Part shown: one piece after another, positions 9,321-18,471 of the stretch
How positions within the stretch are numbered: the first letter of the stretch is position 1
How the letters are laid out: every line of letters begins with the position of its first letter
NCBI RefSeq assembly: GCF_963678635.1
Contig: NC_087067.1
Coordinates: 54,928,456 to 54,992,455, forward strand
Origin: Symsagittifera roscoffensis
Lineage: Eukaryota; Xenacoelomorpha; Acoela; Convolutidae
DNA length: 64,000 bases
Direction of reading: 5' to 3'
The notes under the pieces: model-generated
The model's input: the letters and a program-made list of their open reading frames with translations, nothing else
What the model was told of the DNA's origin: nothing
Databases searched by the model: none
Translations under genes and position numbers: made by a program

Positions 9321-11529
9321 GGAGTCGGGTGCTATCTAAACGTTGTCCGAACAAGGGAAGAGGTGCTACAAAAAAGTTCAACTCTAGTCGTAAGAGTTTA
9401 TTAATGTTTTGTATCTTGATATCTATCTTTCAGATGTTGTTGCAGTTTTATGGGGAACTTATTCAAAATTAAATGCTGATTTTCAATGATAATGATATTA
9501 GGTAAAGAGTTTATGGCAGTTTTATTGAATTTGAACTAGAAGAGAGATCGATTCGGTTGTTAGCTAAGATTGGTTTGCCGTGTGGAAACGTGTAAGTCAT
9601 CCAATACGCAAGTCTGTATGAAGGGGTTGGGGGTAGAATGAGTTTTCTTTTATTTGTTGGGAAGTTCGAGTTTAACCTAGGTCGTCTGTTGGGAGATTTG
9701 CTGTACTGCGTGGTGAACTTTTAGGTGGAGGGGTGTTTTCTATAGTTGTTGGTAGGCTTGAGGAAGTAGAAGGCGCAAGTGGTGAGTTTATGTTGAATTG
9801 TACCCGAGGTGTTGTTAAATTCTAATTACTTCGTGGATAAATCAAGTGTCTTTCGATTGGAGGCTTTTGGTTTTGACTATGACTTCGAGATCTATTTAGT
9901 TTTTGTGATAACGCTGGTTAAAGATTATAGGTTGGTTTGTGTTTTAGTTTCTGTTAATGGTGCGTCATGGTGTGCTGGATTTAACGGTTCTGACAAAGGT
10001 GCTGGTCTTTTCTAAAAGGTATATGGAACTTCAAAACTTGATATGCGGCTAGAATCTTGAGAAAGGGTCGACTGTATGTTTGAAATATCGATCGTGCGGG
10101 GTTCTTGGTTCGGTTTCTGGGACGAGTTAACAGATGGGGAATCTGTTATGTGAGTTTGATCAGCCATTTCGATATAATTTTTCTGTAATTTTGTCAGTTG
10201 AATTCAAGTTGTTCTTGAGTGTAGTCCCTGACATGGGTGATTTTAAAAATGGTTGCTAGTTGAAGGACAATTATTGCATTGTTAAGACATTTAAAAAGTG
10301 CTATTCTTGGTGATGCTACTACAAGAAGGAAGATTATAAAAAGTTTAAGGAGTTCTATTTCGCTAAAAATTTAAATCTTCATTCAAAGGAAAGATATTGG
10401 TTATTGTCTTACCTGAGTGGGTGTCGATGATTTGGGAGAAGACAAGATGGTTTTGCAAAAAAAGTGGATATGTGAAATGAGAATAAAAAATTGTAAAAAT
10501 ACTATTATAAATACTAGTTTAAAAAATTGCAAAATGTAACTTGAAAATTTGAACAATTGATTTGATGTAAGAGTTCAAAAAGTGATTTAAGTTTTCCGAA
10601 ACTTTTTTTATTTTTTCGGAGTTGCATCGAGTGGGGTCGGATTGTTTTTTAATTTTTCAGGGAAATTTTGATGGAGACCAGTCATAGGGATCTGGAATTG
10701 AATTGTTGGTTCTTGTTTTTTCTTATAGGATGATCAAGTATCTTTTTGAGGCTGGGGGTTGGGGGTTGAATGGCTATATGATCCATAGGCTATAACATTG
10801 TAAGCTATAAGATCCTCTGAAGTTTAAGTTTTTTTAAAGCTAGTTTTCTTTTATTATTTGGGGGAATTTTTGGGGTCTAAACTCATTCAGTATTTTTGTA
10901 TTGAGTGATATAAGGTGATTTTTGTTTTGATATAAAAATTGCTTAGGTTCTCAATTATAAAGGTTTTGCTTGTGTCTGATCTGAAGATTTTTAAGTTGAA
11001 GTTCAAGTTTTAGTTCAATTTTGGATTTGATTATTTGATTGAACGGCGCTGGCGCATAGAAAGTGAAAGAAAATGGAGATTGGTGACTGGCTGAATGTTT
11101 TATTGTTTTTTTTTCTGAGAAATTAAAATTTCATTAAAAAAATTATTTCAATGAAAAAACTTTTATTTGGATGTTAATGCGACCTTTGAATTTATGTCAA
11201 GTAATCGCATATTCGTGAATGTGTTTGTTTATTACTCAGTTGGGTTATGAATTTCTACTTGCTTCAAAATGTTTGCTTGTGTGGTAAACAATTATGATCT
11301 TCTCTTGGTTGAATTCGGAGTCAAGGTGATTAGCGTTATTTTGATTTTTTTGTTTCAGTTATTGATATTTTCTTTTATAATTTTTGATTTGTCCATTGGT
11401 TAGTAGTGTTGATTATAATGTATTTTTCTGTTTTGTCTTTTTGTTGTGTCATTGGTTTTGTAATCTTTTTGAATAGTCCGTCGTTTTTTTATTTACGGTC
11501 TCTTGTTGCATTTCGACTATAGGGAGTGC
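9321..11529 (-). other. Decayed spacer and Pro-rich segment of element D
   Basis: By position this is the proline-rich N-terminal env segment and the pol-env spacer. The minus strand at about 9660-9790 is rich in Pro, Thr and Ser codons, as expected. Otherwise no supported gene. A small plus frame at 9809-10015 has no match. Confidence 0.35.
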
Positions 11530-12197
11530 AGTAAAAGAATATAAATGGGTAAATTCTCGGAGAGCGTAGTCTTTTGGGTCATATGGTAGGAGATTATTTC
11601 AGTGTTTTTAAAATTGTTTTTAATTTTGGTCGAACAATTTATATGTTACGTCTGTGGGTTTATCAAAAAATTGGTATAGTTCTTTCTTCAAATGATAACT
11701 TTTCTAAAAACATCTTTGTGTATTGTGAAGTTTGGACTTTCATTATATGCGAGAGTTAATAATTTTACCTCTTTTAGCCATTTTTTACCATTTCCGATAT
11801 AAATTCATTGTAAAATTTTCTGGAGTGAACGGTTCAAGACTTCGACTAATCCATTAGTCAATGAATCATGTGAACTTCTTGGTTTTTGTTTAATATCATA
11901 TAAAGAACTAATTGTAATTATTTCAATTGTAATGAATTTGGTTCCACTTTCCTTGACAAGGATTTCCGGTGATGCAAATATGGCTGTGCTCATGATGTGT
12001 GGTATATTTATAACAAACTTTACAATGTAGAATTGAGTTTAGAGTTACATAAGGTGTAAATGCGTACACAATGACCATGTTAGATTAGTTTCCATCGGAT
12101 GATGGTCATATAGGGCCTTTTATATCGAACAAGTTTCTGTGGTCTAATTCTTAACCATGTCCTTCAAAGTCTTGTTTCTCTACAATTTGTCTTTGGC
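11530..12197 (-). pseudogene. Integrase remnant of element D
   Basis: 11530-11600 matches 58230-58290 (integrase C-terminal region). 11805-11993 minus keeps SHDSLTNGLVEVLNRSLQ, equivalent to the catalytic-Glu motif SHAPWTNGLVEGMNRSLQ of element 2. 12000-12197 covers the core upstream of it. About 0.5 kb of the C-terminal region between these parts is missing relative to element 3. The remnant runs into the gap. Confidence 0.6.
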
Positions 12198-12397
12198 NNN
12201 NNNNNNNNNNNNNNNNNNNNNNNNNNNNNNNNNNNNNNNNNNNNNNNNNNNNNNNNNNNNNNNNNNNNNNNNNNNNNNNNNNNNNNNNNNNNNNNNNNNN
12301 NNNNNNNNNNNNNNNNNNNNNNNNNNNNNNNNNNNNNNNNNNNNNNNNNNNNNNNNNNNNNNNNNNNNNNNNNNNNNNNNNNNNNNNNNNNNNNNNN
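12198..12397. other. Assembly gap (200 N)
   Basis: A run of N whose round length suggests a placeholder of unknown true size. It hides the junction between element D and element G, including G's 3' LTR. Frames that read through it are artefacts. Confidence 0.95.
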
Positions 12398-13408
12398 ACT
12401 GTTTTCGCTGAAATACGTTGTGTTGTCTGAAACCCGATTGTTTGAGAGGCCTATTGTCTTCCGATGATGCTGTTGAAGATGGCACGATTGGGCGTTTCTG
12501 CCCTTTCTTCACAGGAGTTAGTTGTTTTCCTGAAAAACTTAGTTGGGTTGATTTAAGACGTACTGCCAAGTGATTCCTTCTAATAACTTTTCCTTTATCA
12601 GAAATATATGTGAATTCAGTGATCCGCACGATTTTGCCCTTATAAGGTTTGGGTTTGAAAATTTCTCTGCCAGACTTCCTATTTAGAAATTTCCTAAATA
12701 TTTCGACCTTATTTGGTTCGTTCAATACTAAATAGTCCAAATTACGTTTTGGCAACGAAGGGCGAATTTGTTCCGTTGGCATTTGGTTCCTGAATCTGAG
12801 GATACCAGCAGACAAGTTCGATCGAAGAGTGGCTGCGAGGACTTGATTTCTCTCCGTCAGGGTCTTCAAAGCTTTGACTCCCTCCTGATGCGTCAGAGAC
12901 TTTTTCAACGACAACCACTGGTTTGCGGATTGTGACAAGCTCTCCAGTGCACGGTAGTGGGGTGTATCCGCTACTGAGTCTGTGGTTCCACCAAAATGTG
13001 GAGACACCATCGGGCTTGATTGCCCTTTCTTGACGACTTTGATTCTTGGTCGACTATCACACTGCTCCCGTCGCTGCTCTGGTGTGAGCAAGTCCCGTTC
13101 CAAACGTTGGTTGTCTAAATGAATTCCCGAAGATAAGCGATCAGCCGCTATAGATAGCTCCGTATTCGGAGGACGACCAAAATGAAGTTCGAACGGCGAG
13201 AACCCGGTAACTGAATTTTTTGTAACCCGGATATCTTCAATAATATTCCTAAGAGTATCCTAAACATTTGAAAAAACCTAACTTAACCGTGAGGCGCCCA
13301 AACGACGTTTAATTGATTGTATCGACTTTTCGACTAAACCACAACCACGATGGTCCCCCACCGGGCAAAAATATTGTGCGATATTTTTTCCTAGGCAAAA
13401 ATTTTGCA
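12398..13408 (-). pseudogene. pol: Integrase core end and C-terminal domain, element G
   Basis: Minus strand. Just downstream of the frameshift near 13440 the frame carries an Asp-containing strand and the DHRGCGLVEKSIQS motif, where the Glu is the third catalytic residue of the DDE integrase. It continues through FSPFELHFGRPPN, a motif typical of Ty3-type integrases, into a basic C-terminal region rich in Lys and Arg with VVKKGQ and KPYKGKIVRIT (an SH3-like DNA-binding segment is likely). A TAA near 13260 and a further frame change interrupt it. The C-terminus is lost in the gap. Confidence 0.75.
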
Positions 13409-14339
13409 CTAATTTATTTTTAAAACCGGAGTACTGGTCTGTTTTGATTGATTTGGGGATACTGTGCTGTTGAATATATGATTTGAGAAATTTAATGATC
13501 TTCCGTCTCCCGTGGAACGCGTAATCATAGCCGACGGATATTTTGAGTAACGGTCGATCGCGACCAAGATATAAATACTATTACCAAATGAGTCAAGTAG
13601 AGGGCCTGCGTAATCAAGTTGCAGCTCTTCATTAGGACCAGATAAAAGAGGTAAAGGCTTGGATGAATTAAATGATGCGTTCGCTTTCAAATTCTTACCA
13701 AACTTTGTGCACTGAGGACAATCTTTGCATGGTTGGACGATGTCCCGATGCATTCGGGGCCACCAGATGTATTGCGCTGCGTCAACCATTGCTAACTGAC
13801 CCGGACGCGATCTATGAAGTCGAGATAACAAAGGTTTACGTAGGCACATGGGAATAGCGATCCTATTATCCACCACAACACAGCCATCAACTACCGCTGC
13901 ACAATGCCAAAATGATTTAATATAGGAATCGATACGGCAAAATCCTTCGTAATCCCGGTTGACTATTGCTCGTTTCATGAGGCTTAAACTGGCATCTTCG
14001 TCCGTGAGTTCCGACAATACATCTGAATCCAGAATTCCCACCAGTCCGGTTAACGATTTCTGGTCCTTAGCGACCACTGGTGACTTTAAGATTTCGAGAC
14101 TGTTGACTGACTGAGATTGTTGTTTCGATATAACGGGTGTCCTGCCCCGTTTGGACCTGAAATTCGCTAGAATACGGGCGTATTGATTCCTCAGCTCCAT
14201 TCCTCGTTGAACTGTTGCTGATCTTCTAGGTCGAACAGCCACCGCGCGAAACCATGGCCTGGCTCTATCTGAGGAGAACCAATGTTGAGTGACTGGCAGA
14301 TACTGGTTTAACAACTGCTCGAAACTGTCATTTGTGTTG
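13409..14339 (-). pseudogene. pol: Integrase N-terminal zinc domain and first part of core, element G
   Basis: The minus frame 13409-14815 covers this part. It contains the linker after RNase H and an HHCC-like domain LHRSRPGQ...WWPRMHRDIVQPCKDCPQC. The expected second His in the H-x3-H pair is Arg here (HRSR), so zinc binding is probably lost. It is followed by LDYAGPLLDS with the first catalytic Asp and ILVAIDRYSKYPSA. The frame then shifts and ends in unrelated residues (from about 13480), so this copy cannot make a whole integrase. Confidence 0.8.
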
Positions 14340-14823
14340 TTGGTACTTGTGTTGGGATTCATTGCAGTCTGAAAATGAAAAGCACTCAATAATCCAATTG
14401 CATTCCAACAAATCCGATATGACGAAATCAATGCAAAAAGATCGATTAGAAACGACAACAGATGACAACCGCTTACGGCCAAAATAATAATCCACAATGA
14501 AATTAGAATTGGCAGATAAAATGTGATCCATGCTGAGAAAGTGGCAAAATTCGGCATGATAATACTCAACGCTGATTGGCTAGAATATGAGCCAACACGT
14601 TGGACGCCCTCTAGCGGAGAAGGAATCGATAGTTTGGAGAAATTAATTTGAGTAATGGCTAAAATTTTGTCGCTCTCTAACGAATATAAACCTTTCGATG
14701 TAGATTTAATGTCTTGAATTAAGGCGCCCTCTACCGGTATGTTTCCAAATTTGTTCGATGCAACAATTGAACTGTCGATATCGGGACAATTGATCCGAGA
14801 CTGACAATTTTCCAATAACTCAA
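14340..14823 (-). other. Hydrophobic segment interposed between RNase H and integrase
   Basis: The 5' third of the frame 13409-14815 does not look like pol. It encodes a long hydrophobic stretch with about two membrane-spanning segments (ITFYLPILISLWIIILAVSG and a second one after it). The plus strand has CCCTCTAGCGG at 14608 and GCGCCCTCTACCGG at 14725, plus a CCAAT box (TGATTGGCT at 14573). These short GC motifs and a CCAAT box suggest an inserted promoter-bearing repeat such as a solo LTR rather than a true pol domain. Its borders are uncertain; the ATG at 14360 may restart pol. Confidence 0.35.
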
Positions 14824-15885
14824 TTATGTTAATTTGGTCAATACGACATAATCCTGACTTATTTCCGCGGTATTGGATAATTCTTCAGATGAAGTGTAAT
14901 GCCTGGCCCAACCGTCCAAAAATTCACACGCATCAAAGAATCGACTAATGCATTTGACGACATATTGTTCGTCAAAACTGCTTGGTCGTGGTGCTTCAAA
15001 TGTTGGGAAACGAGATAAGTAATCCACGATTCCTAGTTTACAGCCGGAGATATGGAAGATATCGAAATCGAAAGGTAATAACCTATTAGCCCATCTAGTT
15101 AAACGTGACTGATAAGTTTTGTTTCCGCGGTTCGTCTTTAACGCAGATATGATTGCTTTGTGATCAGTTAAAATCACGAAATGATTTCCTAACAAAAACG
15201 TTCGAAACTGCTCACACGACCATACGATCGCTAGAAGTTCTAATTCATTGGTACTGTATTTCTTCTCCTGATCGTTTAGAAAGCGTGACGCAAAAGCAAT
15301 TGGCACCCAAACATCCTTTTCTATCTCCCTTTCTAATGCAGCAGCCAGACCACTATGACTGGCATCACATTTCACCCGCGAGTTCCGACTTTGGTCATAG
15401 TGATACATTTTTGTTATGTTCGCTATCAACTGCAAGATGTTTTTAAAAGCCGTTTGCTGACATTCCCCCCACACAAATTTGCTTTTATTACCTGCCGTCA
15501 GTGACGGGCGTAATTGGTCGGAATGGACCTGAAGATTCGGCAAAAATCGTTGTAGGTGGTTGAGTATGCCCATGAATGAACGGAGTGGTTTAAGTGTCCT
15601 TGGTGGTTCCAGAGCAAGTACTGCCTCTATCTTAGAACGTTTCGGTCTGTATCCTTCTGAATCAATATCATATCCTAACCAAGATAATTGATTCAAAGAA
15701 AATTCGCATTTCGAAAATTTCAGAGCAAAACCTTCTTCAACCAGACGACTTATCACCTTGTCTACAAGGATATTGTGATCCTCGACTGAACCCTTCGAAA
15801 CAATCAGAATATGATCAAGGAAACAAAATACTCCTGACAGACCCTGGAGAGTATTATCCATCGCTTTTTGGAATTCCTTTGGCAT
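14824..15885 (-). pseudogene. pol: Reverse transcriptase palm/thumb and RNase H, element G
   Basis: A 353-codon minus frame. Near its start is FCFLDHILIVSKG, where Ty3-type RTs have (Y/F)xDD: the second catalytic Asp is His, so this copy should be inactive. Downstream are LSWLGYDI, the FMGILNHLQRFLPNL thumb motif, and RNase H motifs CDASHSGLAAAL, NELELLAIVW and LTDHKAI. It ends in the connection to integrase at a TAA (14824). About 155 residues separate the RT active site from the RNase H Asp, the usual Ty3 spacing. Confidence 0.85.
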
Positions 15886-16415
15886 GTCCGTTAGTCCATA
15901 AAACCCCGTTTTGAACCGATACGTGCCAGTTTGTTCTCCACAGACGATATTAAAATTGCAATGACGACTAACTTCCTCACTGAGCGGAATCTGGCTGAAG
16001 GCGTATTTTAAATCTAAGGACGTAAACCAAACATCTCCTGAAATGTCCGACGTGATTATCTGGCGGCCGAGTCCAATAGTTCCAACAAATTCGGCATTTG
16101 GTAATGGTTCTTATGAATTTGGTCATTCATAGGTTTAGCATCCATAGCTAATTTCACAGAACCATCTTTCTTAGCCGTAATAACGATCGGAGAGATGAAA
16201 TACTCACTGGTACATTTATTCAGTTTAACCGCGTGCCCTTCATGAATTAGTTTTTGGATTTCCTGACCAACTTTATCTTGAATATGCACCGGCACTCTCC
16301 TTCCCTTTTCTTGAATCGGGACGAGTGGAGACTTGAACGTAGAGAATACTTTGTGGTTTTTGGCTTTGCCGATTCTACTGAATACACGATGGAACTTCTG
16401 GTAGAAGTGAGATTT
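15886..16415 (-). pseudogene. pol: Reverse transcriptase N-terminal part, element G
   Basis: The frame 16056-16295 reads KLIHEGHAVKLNKC and PIVITAKKDGSVKLAMDAKP, the fingers of RT up to motif 1-2. It stops at a TAA (about 16053). The next frame contains SLDLKYAFSQIPL, motif A with the first catalytic Asp, and FYGLTDMP. At least one frameshift lies near 16055, and another separates this from gag-protease near 16400. Ordinary RT otherwise. Confidence 0.8.
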
Positions 16416-18062
16416 TCATGAATCCGATGTTAAATTCGGGTTTGATTGGGAGACTTCTCCCACCAGAGGACGAACTGGTCTAACTTGCGTTGTTCTTACT
16501 CCCAATTGGGGTTGCAAATCCAAACCCAGTAAACAACGTGTTCGATTTTCTGAAATAAGGAATTTTGCAGACTTGATATGCCATCCCAAAGATGATACAT
16601 CCATAATTAACGTACCCATCAATTCAATTTTCTTCCGATTATAGTCAACGTATACTGTATCGATTGGACTTTCTTGAACCGTGAAGAACTTGGCTGAAGG
16701 AACCGTTTTCAGAATATAGTCTGCTGTCTTCTTATTCACGAAGGAGGCTGGACTCCCAGTATCCACTGTTGCCTTGAAAAACGTCTTGCCACAACGTAGT
16801 GTTATCTGGATGGAACGTAACTTGCCCGTGGCGGCATTGACCACCTCCAACTTTTTCACTGACCTAATTGGGAGACTTGGTTTCTCTGCTGCTACAGATA
16901 AAACAGTGAATTCCGACTCACTATCGGACGTGATGAAAATGCAAGTTTCTTCCATTGTCTCATCTGACTCAGCTTCCACGTTCGCTACATTCTTAGAATT
17001 GCAACATTTGGCAAAGTGACCCTTTTTGTAACAGTTCCTGCTAGTAACATTTCTGGCTGGACAACTCTGCTTGTGGTTTGTTGAGAACCTGTTACCACAG
17101 AAATAACACGACTTCGATTTCTCGTTGATCCCCTTTTGCTTACTATTCTGTGCCCGACTAATCCTGTCCGAAAGTTTCTTACCCTGGACAGAGAAGGTAG
17201 GTTCCTGTTTTATCCGGGAATTCTGACCCAAGGTGGCACCTGCCTGGGAATAATTGCCCGTCGACGACAAACTCCCGAGTTGCCTTTGCAAATCGGTGGC
17301 CGTTTGTGCTCCCTTTTCTTGCAGTAAAGCTGATTTCAGAGAATCCTCCGGAGTAGCACCTGGATGAATACACAATTCTCTCTGAATATCCTTATATCTC
17401 ATTTTGGCAATGAAGATATCTCTTACGACTTCCTTTTCTTGATCGATTGTCCATCCACACAGGGCGGCTTGTCCCGTCAAACGTAAATAGAATGCTTCCA
17501 AACTTTCTCGGTCTGAATGTACCGCGTTGTATATTTGCATACGTTCGATGATGAAATTTTTCTCCTTTCTGAACAGGAGAACACAGAATTCATGGAATTC
17601 CCGAAACGATAACTCGCTCAGATCCGCATGTGGATAACTTTGGAGGAATCTTTTCCTCCCTACTGAGCCGAGCGAGAAAAATAAACGAGATTTAACACGT
17701 TGTTCAACCTCGAATAAATACACTCCTGGTGCAACTCGGGGACCTTTCGCCCGGCGCTCTTCATTCATTTCCGTGACTTTCCGGACCGCCGCGTCATTGC
17801 GTGCAATACGACTTGCGATTGCTGCAGCATCTTCATCCGCCCCCACAACTTCTGGTTTTGGAGCAGGATCGTCGTGTACGACACCCGGAGGTTTTAATAA
17901 TTCGCGTGGATCACATCTCTCTCTCAGAGTGATTGCCAAATTGAATTGACCTATCCACGAATCCCAGCTATGTGGTGGGTCCGCAGTTGGTTTATGCCAA
18001 AATACGGATACGCCCAACAGGTCAGTTCGATCCTCTGAGGTCGAAACTGCTGGCTGCGCCAT
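16416..18062 (-). CDS. gag: Gag with zinc knuckle and aspartic protease, element G
   Basis: A long intact frame of about 548 codons from the ATG at 18062 (MAQPAV); the frame is open 10 codons further, but that part lies in the LTR. Residues 1-250 are a matrix/capsid-like, Ala/Glu/Arg-rich region with YKDIQRELCIHPGATPE. A knuckle CYFCGNRFSTNHKQSC lies near residue 318 (C-x2-C-x7-H-x3-C, atypical), followed by a second knuckle that lacks its first Cys (NCYKKGHFAKCC). The protease active site DTGSPASF is near residue 434, with LGLDL near the end. Gag and protease share one frame; pol follows after a frame change near 16400. Confidence 0.85.
   Translation of the reverse strand: MAQPAVSTSEDRTDLLGVSVFWHKPTADPPHSWDSWIGQFNLAITLRERCDPRELLKPPGVVHDDPAPKPEVVGADEDAAAIASRIARNDAAVRKVTEMNEERRAKGPRVAPGVYLFEVEQRVKSRLFFSLGSVGRKRFLQSYPHADLSELSFREFHEFCVLLFRKEKNFIIERMQIYNAVHSDRESLEAFYLRLTGQAALCGWTIDQEKEVVRDIFIAKMRYKDIQRELCIHPGATPEDSLKSALLQEKGAQTATDLQRQLGSLSSTGNYSQAGATLGQNSRIKQEPTFSVQGKKLSDRISRAQNSKQKGINEKSKSCYFCGNRFSTNHKQSCPARNVTSRNCYKKGHFAKCCNSKNVANVEAESDETMEETCIFITSDSESEFTVLSVAAEKPSLPIRSVKKLEVVNAATGKLRSIQITLRCGKTFFKATVDTGSPASFVNKKTADYILKTVPSAKFFTVQESPIDTVYVDYNRKKIELMGTLIMDVSSLGWHIKSAKFLISENRTRCLLGLDLQPQLGVRTTQVRPVRPLVGEVSQSNPNLTSDS
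18047..18061 (-). promoter_or_regulatory. Primer-binding site candidate, element G
   Basis: Read on the minus strand, TGGCGCAGCCAGCAG follows directly after the LTR's terminal CA. The TGG start is that of a PBS pairing with a tRNA CCA end. It overlaps the gag ATG (A-TGG), so the first gag codons are also primer-binding sequence. The tRNA is not identified. Confidence 0.5.
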
Positions 18063-18471
18063 GTGAAACGTCGAAAGACAGTTGTAAAACAAGAATCAAT
18101 TCTCCTTGTTATGTTATAATCATATAAATAATATAGATAGTTTAATATTTAAATTATGTCATGACAATGAAATAAATACAACTTAAATCTTTCATAAGTT
18201 GTAGAGAATGAATAGAGAGCGCATGATGTTAAGACTAGAGTGGACTGGCAGGTCGGTCACGACCTTGACAGATAATGGAATTTAGCACGAATAGCTAGCA
18301 CACTGTTGACGTCATGTTTAAATCTAAGCGACGACGCACCACAAACTGCAAGTAGTTTCAGTAGTGCAATAAAGAATGAGTTTTAGTTATGCATCTTGAT
18401 TGGTTAGTTATTAATATTTTACAGTGAAGAACATAAAGTTGTGAATAAATACTTGTTTTAATCTAGTTCCC
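18062..18471 (-). repeat. 5' LTR of element G
   Basis: About 410 bp. On the minus strand it runs from GGGAACTAGATT (aligning to TGGAACCAGAT of the main-family LTR, with the first T changed) to TTTCACA before the PBS. The first ~140 bp closely resemble the main-family LTR: AAAATATTAAT, a CCAATCA box, and the hairpin core TGAAACTACTTG. The remainder does not. The outer border is inferred from this alignment; no second copy is available. Confidence 0.6.
18337..18366 (-). promoter_or_regulatory. LTR hairpin, element G version
   Basis: Minus strand: CACTAC, two bulged bases, AAACT, ACTTGC loop, AGTTT, GTGGTG. It sits at the same distance from the LTR start (about 105 bp) as the hairpin in the main-family LTRs (117 bp). 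Confidence 0.5.

Larger units (their letters stand above)
2846..12197 (-). mobile_element. Element D: decayed minus-strand relative of the main LTR family
   Basis: Scattered patches on the minus strand match the main family in the right order for a minus-strand copy: post-env ORF near 2880-3260, env membrane tail near 4740-5000, env ectodomain in several pieces 5030-9320, and integrase 11530-12197, ending at the gap. No frame longer than about 126 codons survives. It carries a tandem duplication of env and a foreign insert. Neither LTR is visible: the 3' end is cut by the left-edge LTR and the 5' half (RT, gag) is missing or inside the gap. Confidence 0.65.
12398..18471 (-). mobile_element. 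Element G: Ty3-type LTR retrotransposon, minus strand
   Basis: Order from right to left: 5' LTR, PBS, gag with zinc knuckle and protease, RT, RNase H, integrase. This PR-RT-RH-IN order is the Ty3/gypsy order. No env is visible before the gap. The coding part is far more GC-rich than its surroundings and less decayed than element D, so it is a younger insertion, but several frameshifts and lost residues make it inactive. Its 3' LTR is in or beyond the gap. Confidence 0.85.

Noticed and set aside
12157-13103. Frames reading through the N run
   Set aside because: The gap has no sequence; the part right of 12397 is integrase of element G, the part left is element D. They are not one gene.
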